From: Allobosea sp. OK403
GTDB taxonomy: Bacteria > Pseudomonadota > Alphaproteobacteria > Rhizobiales > Beijerinckiaceae
Reading direction: 5' to 3'
Length of the DNA stretch: 64,000 nt
Assembly: GCF_900113835.1 (NCBI RefSeq)
Contig: NZ_FOQV01000009.1
Span: 128,779-192,778, forward strand
Shown: piece after piece, positions 44,282 to 51,342 of the stretch
Numbering within the stretch: the stretch's first letter is position 1
Layout: the number at the start of each line of letters is the position of its first letter
Position numbers and translations under genes: made by a program
Notes under the pieces: model-generated
Databases searched by the model: none
What the model was told of the DNA's origin: nothing
The model's input: only the letters and a program-made list of their open reading frames with translations

Positions 44282-44651
44282 GCCTCGCCAATCGGGGCGA
44301 CAGGCCGGTACCGAGCTACGCGATATCGAGGTTACGCCCGAGATGGTTCAGGCGCGGCGCCAATCTCTATTGGCCCAAGGATTTCAGCCCGAACAACTTG
44401 GAGAACAGCGCCTTTTGGGGCTTCTGGAAGCGATGCGCTTTGCCAGAGCGCGTCATCAGGAGCCCACCGAAGGGCAGATCCAGCGGGCTGTGGCTGCTTT
44501 ACGGGCTTGGGATTCCGAAGCGGATTTAACAGCAAGCTATCGATCGGTGGTTGCGGAGCTGCATCAAGCCCTGACGCAACGCGCTTTGCCTGATGGGCCA
44601 CAAAAAGAACTGAACCTATTGTCCTTGCCGCCCAATACCATTCTTGTTTGA
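44256..44651 (+). CDS. Hypothetical protein overlapping the HEPN-like gene end
   Basis: Up to 131 aa; ATG 44343 is an alternative start. The helical sequence (VTPEMVQARRQSLLAQGFQPEQLGEQRLLGLLEAMRFARA then AVAALRAWDSEADLTASYRSVVAELHQAL) looks protein-like. It overlaps the 3' 320 bp of the minus-strand HEPN-like gene, so one of the two is probably wrong over this segment. Confidence 0.4.
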   Translation: MRFPRSSDKPRQSGRQAGTELRDIEVTPEMVQARRQSLLAQGFQPEQLGEQRLLGLLEAMRFARARHQEPTEGQIQRAVAALRAWDSEADLTASYRSVVAELHQALTQRALPDGPQKELNLLSLPPNTILV

Positions 44652-45099
44652 GGCGGCCGGCCCGCTCTGCGAGTTGCCGGATTGAAAGGTAGGTTGCCGG
44701 AACGTATTCAGGCTGCTTATCGAGCCGCAGCCAGTTTGGGAGCCAAAGCACCTCTTTGGTCTTGTTGAAACGTGTGAACTTTCCTGGGATGCCGTGCGCG
44801 ATGCAATCTCTTTTGGCCTTTACGGCCAGAACTTCGCTTAGGAGCCGTTCGTATTCCGCGAACTCGGCTGGATAGTTGGCATAGAGCGCCTTAACATATT
44901 CGGTTAATTTGGGAGCTTGTCGCTCAAAGACATATGGGAATTGGGAGGGGTCGTCGCTGCTCAGATTAAGGAAGCTGCGTAGTAGACCGGTCACACTTTC
45001 CTCAATCATAGCCCATTCCATCATGACGTACCCCGTTGCTAGGGCTAGATTTGGGGAATAGCCATCTGGTGTGAAATGAAATGTGGTTTGTGATGTCAT
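44332..45099 (-). CDS. HEPN-like domain protein (putative ribonuclease)
   Basis: 255 aa from ATG 45099. The N-terminal half is helical (ATGYVMMEWAMIEESVTGLLRSFL, LTEYVKALYANYPAEFAEYERLLSEVL) and carries RDCIAHG at residues 97-103, an RX4H motif as in HEPN RNases. It is followed by a region with conserved tryptophans (LWLPNWLRL). The C-terminal 100 residues are proline-rich and low complexity and overlap an opposite-strand ORF. It lies downstream of the Cas2/VapD-like gene. A toxin or abortive-infection role is inferred. Confidence 0.6.
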   Translation of the reverse strand: MTSQTTFHFTPDGYSPNLALATGYVMMEWAMIEESVTGLLRSFLNLSSDDPSQFPYVFERQAPKLTEYVKALYANYPAEFAEYERLLSEVLAVKAKRDCIAHGIPGKFTRFNKTKEVLWLPNWLRLDKQPEYVPATYLSIRQLAERAGRLKQEWYWAARTIGSVLFVAHQAKRVASGLDAAPQPPIDSLLLNPLRNPKPVKQPQPAGSALRWAPDDALWQSASLPEAPKGAVLQVVRAEILGPIEIGAAPEPSRA

Positions 45100-45316
45100 G
45101 AGCGATCCCGATGACGAAAAGCGCCGCGATGAGGTGTTGAAGCGGATGCTGGCGACGCCGCCGAAGCCGCATGACGGCAAGGCTGAGAAGAGGGGCCGCG
45201 ATGAACCTGAGAAGAAAATGTTGCACTTGATGGCAAGAGCTCTCGGACTCGCCATCAAGATTGATGGAATCCCGTTTGGCGCGGACGATAACCGCGCCGT
45301 CGATTACGGGAAGTGA
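45098..45316 (+). CDS. Small charged hypothetical protein
   Basis: 72 aa from ATG 45098. Highly charged helix SDPDDEKRRDEVLKRMLATPPKPHDG, then EKKMLHLMARALGLAIKIDGIPF. The opening pattern (DEKRRDEVLKRML-TPPKPH) recurs as a small protein in Rhizobiales genomes. It starts head to head with, and overlaps by 2 bp, the HEPN-like gene, and its 3' end overlaps the Cas2-like gene. An antitoxin role is possible but unsupported. Confidence 0.55.
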   Translation: MSDPDDEKRRDEVLKRMLATPPKPHDGKAEKRGRDEPEKKMLHLMARALGLAIKIDGIPFGADDNRAVDYGK

Positions 45317-45576
45317 GCTTCAATCCACGCAGTTGTGCCTTTCAGCGCTTTGTGGAAGCTCGGCCGTTTTTCAAACTTTATGACCATCAGCAAATCGTCG
45401 GCGTGTATGAGCCCCGCGAAATGGTCCTTCACCTCTGTCGCTGTGTTGTCGGAAGACAGAAAATATTCTGACTCCTGAAATTTGACAGAGTCGAGCCTGC
45501 CAAATTCGTCCCACAGTTTTTGGTAGTCGAACTCAGATTTTTTTCGGAGATCGTAGCTCACGGTGAAAAGTGCCAT
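45304..45576 (-). CDS. Cas2/VapD-fold-like small protein (SinR-annotated type)
   Basis: 90 aa from ATG 45576 (AAGGA about 9 nt upstream). The opening MALFTVSYDLRKKSEFDYQKLWDEFGRL, a middle ESEYFLSSDNTATEVKDHF and DDLLMVIKF form the beta-alpha-beta-beta-alpha-beta pattern of the Cas2/VapD ferredoxin-like fold. The aspartate of SYDL is at the usual metal position. Stand-alone members are often called SinR family proteins. No CRISPR array or Cas1 is nearby. It precedes the HEPN-like gene on the same strand. Confidence 0.7.
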   Translation of the reverse strand: MALFTVSYDLRKKSEFDYQKLWDEFGRLDSVKFQESEYFLSSDNTATEVKDHFAGLIHADDLLMVIKFEKRPSFHKALKGTTAWIEAHFP

Positions 45577-45694
45577 TTTCAAAGTTCCTTAAAAAAAGAA
45601 CCCGAAAAACTTGACAGCGAGTCTTGAACGAGCAAATTGTAACCCGTCACACCAAATGACTCGCCGCAACCTTTCCAGGCCCTGCGGTTGAAGG

Positions 45695-45750
45695 AAAGCC
45701 GGGGTTCCTAGGCCCCGGTCTTTCCGCGTGCCGATTCGGCACGCCTTTCT
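45695..45750. terminator. Two consecutive hairpins, possible terminators
   Basis: gccggggttcctaggccccggtcttt and then cgtgccgattcggcacgcctttct; each stem is followed by a short T-rich run on the plus strand. No plus-strand gene ends immediately upstream, so they may end an untranslated transcript. Confidence 0.45.
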
Positions 45751-45903
45751 ATTCCCGCAGGAATCGAACGCTAGGTCAAGCGCCCTTAAAGCTTTGTTCA
45801 GACTCGTGTTTTTCCTAGCGCACGTTCGCGTAGGATTCGCGTCGCTTTCTGCTTAAGCGAACACGGCTTCACCAGTCCGCCGATAGGTGAGGCGCTTGCC
45901 GTT

Positions 45904-46016
45904 GATGCCCTTCAAGGCGTTTTCGAGCGAAGGGGACAGCGGTTCGCGTGAAGACAACGCGTCAAAGCAAGGGCCTGGGGCTATTGAACGATCCAATCGG
46001 ATCGGAAATGGCTCCG
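45904..46016. repeat. Interspersed repeat family A, copy 3 (degenerate)
   Basis: gcgttttcgagcgaaggggacagcggttcgcgtgaag matches the reverse complement of copy 1 (3957-4061), including the frame that encodes AFSSE-DSGSRE-NA-KQ. The distal end is diverged. Confidence 0.7.
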
Positions 46017-46066
46017 GAGGGATGCCGGCATGCCCGGTTTCGCTTCGGCGAGCCGGGCCTTTTCGT

Positions 46067-46327
46067 TCAGCCCCTTTTCCTGATCTCAGCCAGCCGCTGG
46101 ATCTGCGCCCGCAGCGCTACGACCGCCGCCTCGCCGCGAATGCCCTTGATGCCGCGCGCATCGCGATCGGTCGAGCCGGTCACGCCGTCCAGCATCGCGT
46201 TGCGCGCAGGCAGCGGCAGGCTGAGCAGATAGGCGACCTCGCATTCGAGCCGCCATTCCTCGGACGATGTCGAAACCTCGCGGCCGGCGAGATGGGACCA
46301 GGCGAGTGATGGGGCAGGCATAGGCAC
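46067..46327 (-). CDS. Small conserved protein, paralogue of the 43991-44281 product
   Basis: 86 aa from GTG 46327 (AAGGAG 8 nt upstream; ATG 46321 also possible). MPMPAPSLAWSHLAGREV is followed by SSEEWRLECEVAYLLSLPLPARNAMLDGV and GIKGIRGEAAVVALRAQIQRLAEIRK. Its paralogue 2 kb away on the opposite strand brackets the HEPN/Cas2-like islet. No catalytic motif; function unknown. Confidence 0.75.
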   Translation of the reverse strand: MPMPAPSLAWSHLAGREVSTSSEEWRLECEVAYLLSLPLPARNAMLDGVTGSTDRDARGIKGIRGEAAVVALRAQIQRLAEIRKRG

Positions 46328-46516
46328 AGGCGAATCTCCTTGAAGGTGGGAGACCCTACCTCCTGCGCGCCTGTCAGGCATCTGCCAGGGGCTGGCGATG
46401 GCCTCCGCCCGGCGCCCGCACGGCCCAGCGGGGCTAGGCCAACGCGCCGGTCACGAACCACCACTGGTGACGCCTTGGCGGCGGTCGGGGGCGTGTCCGG
46501 AATGACTGAAGGAAAA

Positions 46517-46591
46517 TGGTGGGCGACACAGGGATCGAACCTGTGACCACTCCCGTGTGAAGGGAGTGCTCTACCGCTGAGCTAGTCGCCC
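46517..46591 (-). tRNA. tRNA-Val (CAC)
   Basis: Read on the minus strand: acceptor gggcgac/gtcgccc, D-arm gctcagcggtagagc, anticodon stem actccc/gggagt with loop ttcacac (anticodon CAC), T-arm acaggttcgatccctgt, and an encoded CCA at 46517-46519. It marks the right edge of the variable region and is a plausible integration site, though no att copy was found. Confidence 0.95.
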
Positions 46592-46623
46592 GCACCGGCG
46601 CTTCTCCTAGTCGGCGCGGGCGG

Positions 46624-46703
46624 TGGCGTCAAGAATGAGTGGCGTCAAGAATGCTCGGCGTCAAGAATGCCTGGCGTTACGAATGCATGGCGTCAAGAAT
46701 GCA
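46624..46703. repeat. 16-bp tandem repeat (5 units)
   Basis: Five head-to-tail copies of tggcgtcaagaatgcN between tRNA-Val and the end of gph; the last copy extends into the final codons of gph. Confidence 0.88.
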
Positions 46704-47397
46704 TGGGCACGCGGCCAAGCGCTTGCTGGCCGAAGACCTGGCGCACGGCGTCGGGCAGGGCGTCGAAATGCTGGATCACGAGATCGGGCGCCAGCGTCTC
46801 GATGGCGACGTCGGTATAGCCGAAGGGCACGCAGATGCAGGGAATGCCGGCGGCCTTTGCCGTGGCGATGTCGGTGCGCGAATCGCCGATCATCACGGCG
46901 CGCGCCGGATCGGCCCCGGCTGCCTCGATCGTCAGGGTCAGATGGCGTGGATCGGGCTTGTGGAAGGGAAAGCTGTCGCGCCCGGCGATGGCGGCGAAAC
47001 GCCCGGTGATGCCGAAATGGTCGAGGATCAACCGCGTATGCAGGATCGGCTTGTTGGTGCAGACTGCAAGCGCATAGCCCTCAGAGGCAAGCGTATCCAT
47101 CGCGTCCAGCACACCGTCGAAGAGATGGCTGCTGGAGGCCGCGTCCTGCGCATAGATCAGCAGGAAATCCTCGAACAGGCGCTCCAGCGTCGCCTCAGCG
47201 AGCGGACGGCCGGAAACACGGAAGCCGCGCTCGATCAGGGCCCGGGCGCCGGCGCCGACCAGCTCGCGGGCGCGATCGAGCGGCAGGGCAGGCAGGCCCT
47301 CGCGCACCAGAATGAGGTTGAGCGTGCGCATGATGTCGGGCGCGGTCTCGGCGAGCGTGCCGTCGAGATCGAACACGACGATGGCGGGCAGACTCAT
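46693..47397 (-). CDS. gph: Phosphoglycolate phosphatase (HAD superfamily)
   Basis: 234 aa. The HAD nucleophile motif FDLDGTLAETAPD is at the N-terminus, VCTNKP is motif II, KPDPRHL gives the lysine and MIGDSRTDIATAKAAG is motif IV, with a helical cap between. Length and the TLAETAPD/TLVDSAPD-type start fit Gph, which removes 2-phosphoglycolate from DNA repair or photorespiration-like metabolism. ATG 47397. The 3' end falls within a tandem repeat, so the last residues may vary between strains. Confidence 0.85.
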   Translation of the reverse strand: MSLPAIVVFDLDGTLAETAPDIMRTLNLILVREGLPALPLDRARELVGAGARALIERGFRVSGRPLAEATLERLFEDFLLIYAQDAASSSHLFDGVLDAMDTLASEGYALAVCTNKPILHTRLILDHFGITGRFAAIAGRDSFPFHKPDPRHLTLTIEAAGADPARAVMIGDSRTDIATAKAAGIPCICVPFGYTDVAIETLAPDLVIQHFDALPDAVRQVFGQQALGRVPMHS

Positions 47398-47576
47398 GGG
47401 CAAGTCTCTCTCATGGTAAGCCTCTCCGGGCGCGAGCTAGCGCGGGGGGGTGTAAAGCCTCTTAGCCCGCTTAGGGCTGCTTCGGAAAGGCTGCGCGCCG
47501 CACTGCTGCCGCTCTGTCGGCAAAAGCTGCATCGATGGTGATATCGTCTCGCCGATTCGCTGGAAGGAATGCTGCG

Positions 47577-47954
47577 GTGTCGAACTCCCTGGAAAAGCTG
47601 GTGCGCCTCGTGGCGGCCTCGAGCCTGTGCATCGCGGCGGTCGGCCCGGCTGTCGCCGCCCCCTTCGAATTCGCGCCGGCGCCGCAGACCGATCTCAACC
47701 GCGTCTACCGTATCGACAAGGCGACAGGCGAGGTCGGGGCCTGCCAGTTCCAGCTCAAGGAAGGCGGCGTCGGCATGACGATCTGCTTTGCGGCGGGCGA
47801 GGGGGCCGGGCCGCAGGCGCCCAGCGACTACCAGCTCGTGCCGTCGCGGCACGAGCGCGAGGGCGGCATCTTCCGCGTCAACATCCGCACCGGCGAGATG
47901 AGCATCTGCTACGTCTTCGACGACAAGGTGGTCTGCACCCCCCAGGCGAAATAA
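47577..47954 (+). CDS. Secreted conserved hypothetical protein
   Basis: 125 aa from GTG 47577 (AAGGA 8 nt upstream). The signal peptide ends in PAVAA. The mature part has two similar beta hairpins, VYRIDKATGEVGACQFQ and IFRVNIRTGEMSICYVF, each with a cysteine, so it may be a two-repeat disulfide protein. The stop lies in a short direct repeat (cccaggcgaaataac, again at 47978). Function unknown. Confidence 0.7.
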   Translation: MSNSLEKLVRLVAASSLCIAAVGPAVAAPFEFAPAPQTDLNRVYRIDKATGEVGACQFQLKEGGVGMTICFAAGEGAGPQAPSDYQLVPSRHEREGGIFRVNIRTGEMSICYVFDDKVVCTPQAK

Positions 47955-48112
47955 CCGCCCCAGGCTAAGTCATCTGTCCCAGGCGAAATAACCCGCTATT
48001 TTCCGGCCTGTATTGAGCCGATGATATCGGCGCCATGCGGCATTGACCGTCGGCATGTGCCGTCGCGCCATGCTAAACCAACGGCTCCCGTGATCTTCCC
48101 TCGAGATTTGTC

Positions 48113-49564
48113 ATGCTCAAGCTCAACGACCCGTCGCTCCTGAAGTCGCAGTGCTATGTCGATGGCGCCTGGATCGGCGAGGGCGTCGACGCGGTCGACA
48201 ACCCGGCGACGGGCGTGGTGCTGGCCAAGGTGCCGCGCTTTGGCGCGACCGAGACGACGGCTGCCGTCGAGGCCGCCTCGCGCGCCTTCAAACCCTGGGC
48301 CAAGAAGACCGCCAAGGAGCGTTCCGTCATCCTGCGCAAATGGTTCGAGCTGATCATGGCGAACCAGGAAGACCTCGCCCAGATCATGACCGCCGAGCAG
48401 GGCAAGCCGATCACGGAAGCCCGCGGCGAGGTCGCCTATGCCGCCTCCTTCGTCGAATTCTATGCGGAAGAGGCCAAGCGCATCTATGGCGAGACCATTC
48501 CCTCGCCCTTCCCGAATTCGCGCATCATCATCCAGAAGCAGCCCGTTGGCGTCTGCGCCGCGATCACGCCCTGGAACTTCCCGGCCGCGATGATCACGCG
48601 CAAATGCTCGCCTGGCCTTGCCGCAGGCTGCACCTTCGTGGTCAAGCCCGCGCCCGATACGCCGCTGACCGCACTCGCCTTGGCGGAGCTGGCGCAGCGT
48701 GCCGGCATTCCCGCCGGCGTGCTCAACATCGTCACCGGCGATGCCAAGGAGATCGGCGGCGTCATGACCTCGCACCCCGCCGTGCGCTTCATCGGCTTCA
48801 CCGGCTCGACGCCTGTCGGCAAGCTCCTGATGCAGCAGGCCGCCTCGACGGTGAAGAAGGTCGGGCTGGAACTGGGCGGCAATGCACCCTTCATCGTCTT
48901 CGACGATGCCGATATCGACGCCGCCGTGCAGGGCGCGATCGCCGCCAAATACCGCAACATGGGCCAGACCTGCGTCTGCACCAACCGCCTCTTCGTCCAG
49001 GACGGCGTCCATGACGAGTTCGTCGCGAAATTCGCCGGCGAGGTCGCCAAGATGAAGGTCGGCAACGGCGTCGAGGTCGGCGTCGTGCAGGGTCCGCTGA
49101 TCAATGAGCGCGCGGTCGAGAAGGTCGAGCGCCACGTCGCCGACGCCGTCGCCCATGGCGCCAAGGTCGTCGTCGGTGGCAAGCGCCATGCGCTTGGCCG
49201 CACCTTCTACGAGCCGACCGTGCTTTCGGGCGTCACCACCAAGATGCTGGTGACCAATGAGGAGACGTTCGGCCCGGTCGCCCCGGTTTATCGCTTCAAG
49301 ACCGAGGATGAGGTCGTGGCGATGGCGAACGATACGCCGTTTGGCCTGGCCGCCTATTTCTATTCCAGGGATCTCGGCCGCGCCTTCCGCGTCGCCGAGG
49401 AGCTGGAATACGGCATGGTCGGCATCAACTCGGCCATGCTCGGCACCGAGGTCGCCCCCTTCGGCGGCGTCAAGGAATCCGGGCTCGGCCGCGAGGGCTC
49501 GCTCCATGGCATGGATGAGTTCGTCGAGATCAAATACATGCTGATGGGTGGGCTGGGCGTTTGA
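48113..49564 (+). CDS. gabD: NAD(P)-dependent succinate-semialdehyde dehydrogenase
   Basis: 483 aa, full length for the GabD group. Motifs: ITPWNFPAAMITRK (cofactor), GFTGSTPVGK, VGLELGGNAPFIVF with the general-base glutamate, and MGQTCVCTNR with the catalytic cysteine. The C-terminus FGGVKESGLGREGS is typical. It oxidises succinate semialdehyde to succinate at the end of the GABA shunt. Its stop overlaps the TTG of rpiA, so the two are co-translated. Confidence 0.92.
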   Translation: MLKLNDPSLLKSQCYVDGAWIGEGVDAVDNPATGVVLAKVPRFGATETTAAVEAASRAFKPWAKKTAKERSVILRKWFELIMANQEDLAQIMTAEQGKPITEARGEVAYAASFVEFYAEEAKRIYGETIPSPFPNSRIIIQKQPVGVCAAITPWNFPAAMITRKCSPGLAAGCTFVVKPAPDTPLTALALAELAQRAGIPAGVLNIVTGDAKEIGGVMTSHPAVRFIGFTGSTPVGKLLMQQAASTVKKVGLELGGNAPFIVFDDADIDAAVQGAIAAKYRNMGQTCVCTNRLFVQDGVHDEFVAKFAGEVAKMKVGNGVEVGVVQGPLINERAVEKVERHVADAVAHGAKVVVGGKRHALGRTFYEPTVLSGVTTKMLVTNEETFGPVAPVYRFKTEDEVVAMANDTPFGLAAYFYSRDLGRAFRVAEELEYGMVGINSAMLGTEVAPFGGVKESGLGREGSLHGMDEFVEIKYMLMGGLGV

Positions 49565-50262
49565 CTGCCGATGACCTGAAGAAGCTGGCGGCGGCACGGG
49601 CGCTCGAGCTCGTGCGCCCCGGCATGCGGCTCGGCCTGGGCACGGGCTCGACGGCGAAGCATTTCGTCGACCTGCTCGGCCAGCGCGTCGCTGCGGGGCT
49701 CGAGGTGATCTGCGTCGCGACCTCGGAGGCGACGCAGGCGCAGGCGCTTGCGCTCGCCATTCCGATGTCGACGCTGGACGAGACGCCGGAACTCGATCTC
49801 ACGGTCGACGGGGCCGACGAGATCGATCCGCAATTGCGCCTGATCAAGGGCGGTGGCGCGGCGCATCTGCGTGAGAAGATCGTCGCAGCGGCCTCGGCCC
49901 GGATGATCGTCATCGCCGATGACAGCAAGCTGGTTGAGCGGCTCGGGCGCTTTCCGCTGCCGATCGAGGTCGTGCCCTTCGGGCTGGCGGCGACGCGCCG
50001 CGCCGTGGCTGCGGCCATCGCCGGCTGCGGCTCTGCCGGAGAGCTCGTGCTGCGCAAGCGGCCCGATGGCACAACTGTGGTCACCGACAACGGCAACTAC
50101 ATCCTGGACGCTCATCTGGGCGCGATCGCTCAGCCCGAGGCTCTGGCGCTGGCGCTCGGCCAGGTTCCCGGCGTCGTCGAGCACGGGCTCTTCATCGGCC
50201 TGGCCACGGGCGCCATCCTTGCGGGGGCCGACGGCTTGCGCCTGCTCGGTGCGACCGGGTGA
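49561..50262 (+). CDS. rpiA: Ribose-5-phosphate isomerase A
   Basis: 233 aa with a TTG start overlapping the gabD stop (TTGA). Family motifs: LGLGTGSTAKHFVDLLG, TVDGADEIDPQLRLIKGGGAAHLREKIVA (catalytic glutamate and lysine), GRFPLPIEVVPFG and VTDNGNYILD. It interconverts ribose-5-phosphate and ribulose-5-phosphate in the pentose phosphate pathway. Complete and unremarkable apart from the start codon. Confidence 0.95.
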   Translation: MTADDLKKLAAARALELVRPGMRLGLGTGSTAKHFVDLLGQRVAAGLEVICVATSEATQAQALALAIPMSTLDETPELDLTVDGADEIDPQLRLIKGGGAAHLREKIVAAASARMIVIADDSKLVERLGRFPLPIEVVPFGLAATRRAVAAAIAGCGSAGELVLRKRPDGTTVVTDNGNYILDAHLGAIAQPEALALALGQVPGVVEHGLFIGLATGAILAGADGLRLLGATG

Positions 50263-50284
50263 TTCCCAATCGGTGCAAACCACG

Positions 50285-50401
50285 CTAGATCACGTCGCAT
50301 TCGGACATTTCCGTCCGAATGCGAAGAACGTGATCGATTCCAGGAGTTGAGAGCATTGCTCTTGCGAAAAACCGGTATCCACTTTTTCGCGCAATGCTCT
50401 A
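50285..50401. repeat. Interspersed repeat family A, copy 4
   Basis: Composed of a hairpin (cattcggacatttccgtccgaatg) followed by agagcattg...accggtatccactttttcgcgcaatgctct. The second half is the conserved family core. It fills the gap between rpiA and the DUF2059 gene. Confidence 0.8.
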
Positions 50402-50483
50402 ATGATCGCCCGAACCCGAAACGGCCCGCCGTGGCCGACGGCGCACCGGGCCGTTGTCCGGCCGCATGACGAAGGACCACTGC

Positions 50484-50993
50484 ATGATCCGTCACTCTCT
50501 CGCCAGCGCGGCTCTTGGGCTCGCCTTGATCCTGTCGGCGCCGGCTTTCGCGCAGACGGCGGCTCTGGCGCCCATCACGCCCAGCCACCTCCAACTGGCG
50601 CGCGAAGCCGCCGAGCTCACCGGCATCTCGGCATCGCTGGAGTCGATCTACACCGAGTTCAGCACGCGCACGAAGCAACTCGTCGGCACGACCCGCCCCG
50701 AGCTCAAGAAGGACATGGACGCCGTCATCGACGCGCTGAAGCCGGAGGCGGACGCCAAGCGGGCCGAGATCATGGTCACGGCCTCGGAGATCTTCGCCCG
50801 GAAGATCAACGAAGCCGATCTCAAGGAGGTCGTCACCTTCTTCAAATCGCCGGTCGGCCAGCGCTACAACGCGGCACGCACCAGCGCGATCGACGAGATT
50901 TACGTGGTGCTGGAGCCCTGGAGCATCAACACCAGCAATTTCCTGTTCGACCGCTTCACCCAGGAAATGCGCAAGCGCGGCCACCAGATGTAA
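50484..50993 (+). CDS. DUF2059 periplasmic protein
   Basis: 169 aa from ATG 50484 (AAGGA 7 nt upstream). The signal peptide ends PAFAQ. The helical mature domain contains DLKEVVTFFKSPVGQRYN, the DUF2059 signature. A strong terminator follows at 51019-51057, so it is probably monocistronic. Function of the family is unknown. Confidence 0.85.
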   Translation: MIRHSLASAALGLALILSAPAFAQTAALAPITPSHLQLAREAAELTGISASLESIYTEFSTRTKQLVGTTRPELKKDMDAVIDALKPEADAKRAEIMVTASEIFARKINEADLKEVVTFFKSPVGQRYNAARTSAIDEIYVVLEPWSINTSNFLFDRFTQEMRKRGHQM

Positions 50994-51018
50994 GGCCAAA
51001 GGCCTGCTTCCGACATCA

Positions 51019-51057
51019 AGAAACCCGCCTGCGGAGACCGCAGGCGGGTTTCTTTTT
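51019..51057 (+). terminator. Rho-independent terminator after DUF2059 gene
   Basis: aaacccgcctgcggagaccgcaggcgggttt: a 13-bp perfect stem followed by ctttttg. Confidence 0.92.
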
Positions 51058-51097
51058 GTTCGGAGCCTCGGCGTCCTCGCGCAGGTTGGAACCTGCG

Positions 51098-51312
51098 CCG
51101 TCATCCTGGGCGTAGCACTGGGGTCCGATCTTCGATCAGCCCAAGGATAAGCTCCGCGGAGGCCCGGAATCCGAAGCGCATCATGGTCGAGCTTGCCCCG
51201 ACCATCTCGTAAACCAGAGCGCTCTGGTCATGAGGTTCTCGGGGCGCAAGCCCGAGAATGACGCTCTACGATGGATCCCGAGACGCCCTGCGGGGCGCCC
51301 AGGATGACGCTG
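51098..51312. repeat. Long hairpin repeat (family B), diverged host copy
   Basis: The outer arms cgccgtcatcctgggcg and cgcccaggatgacg resemble those at 17624, 23578 and 58367, with a longer and more degenerate interior. Confidence 0.6.
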
Positions 51313-51342
51313 TGGTCCGAAGCAAGACGCAAACGCGCGCCG

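Noticed and set aside
45304..45576. Cas2-like protein suggesting a CRISPR-Cas locus
   Set aside because: No repeat-spacer array, Cas1 or effector gene is present; stand-alone Cas2/VapD-fold proteins are common outside CRISPR.
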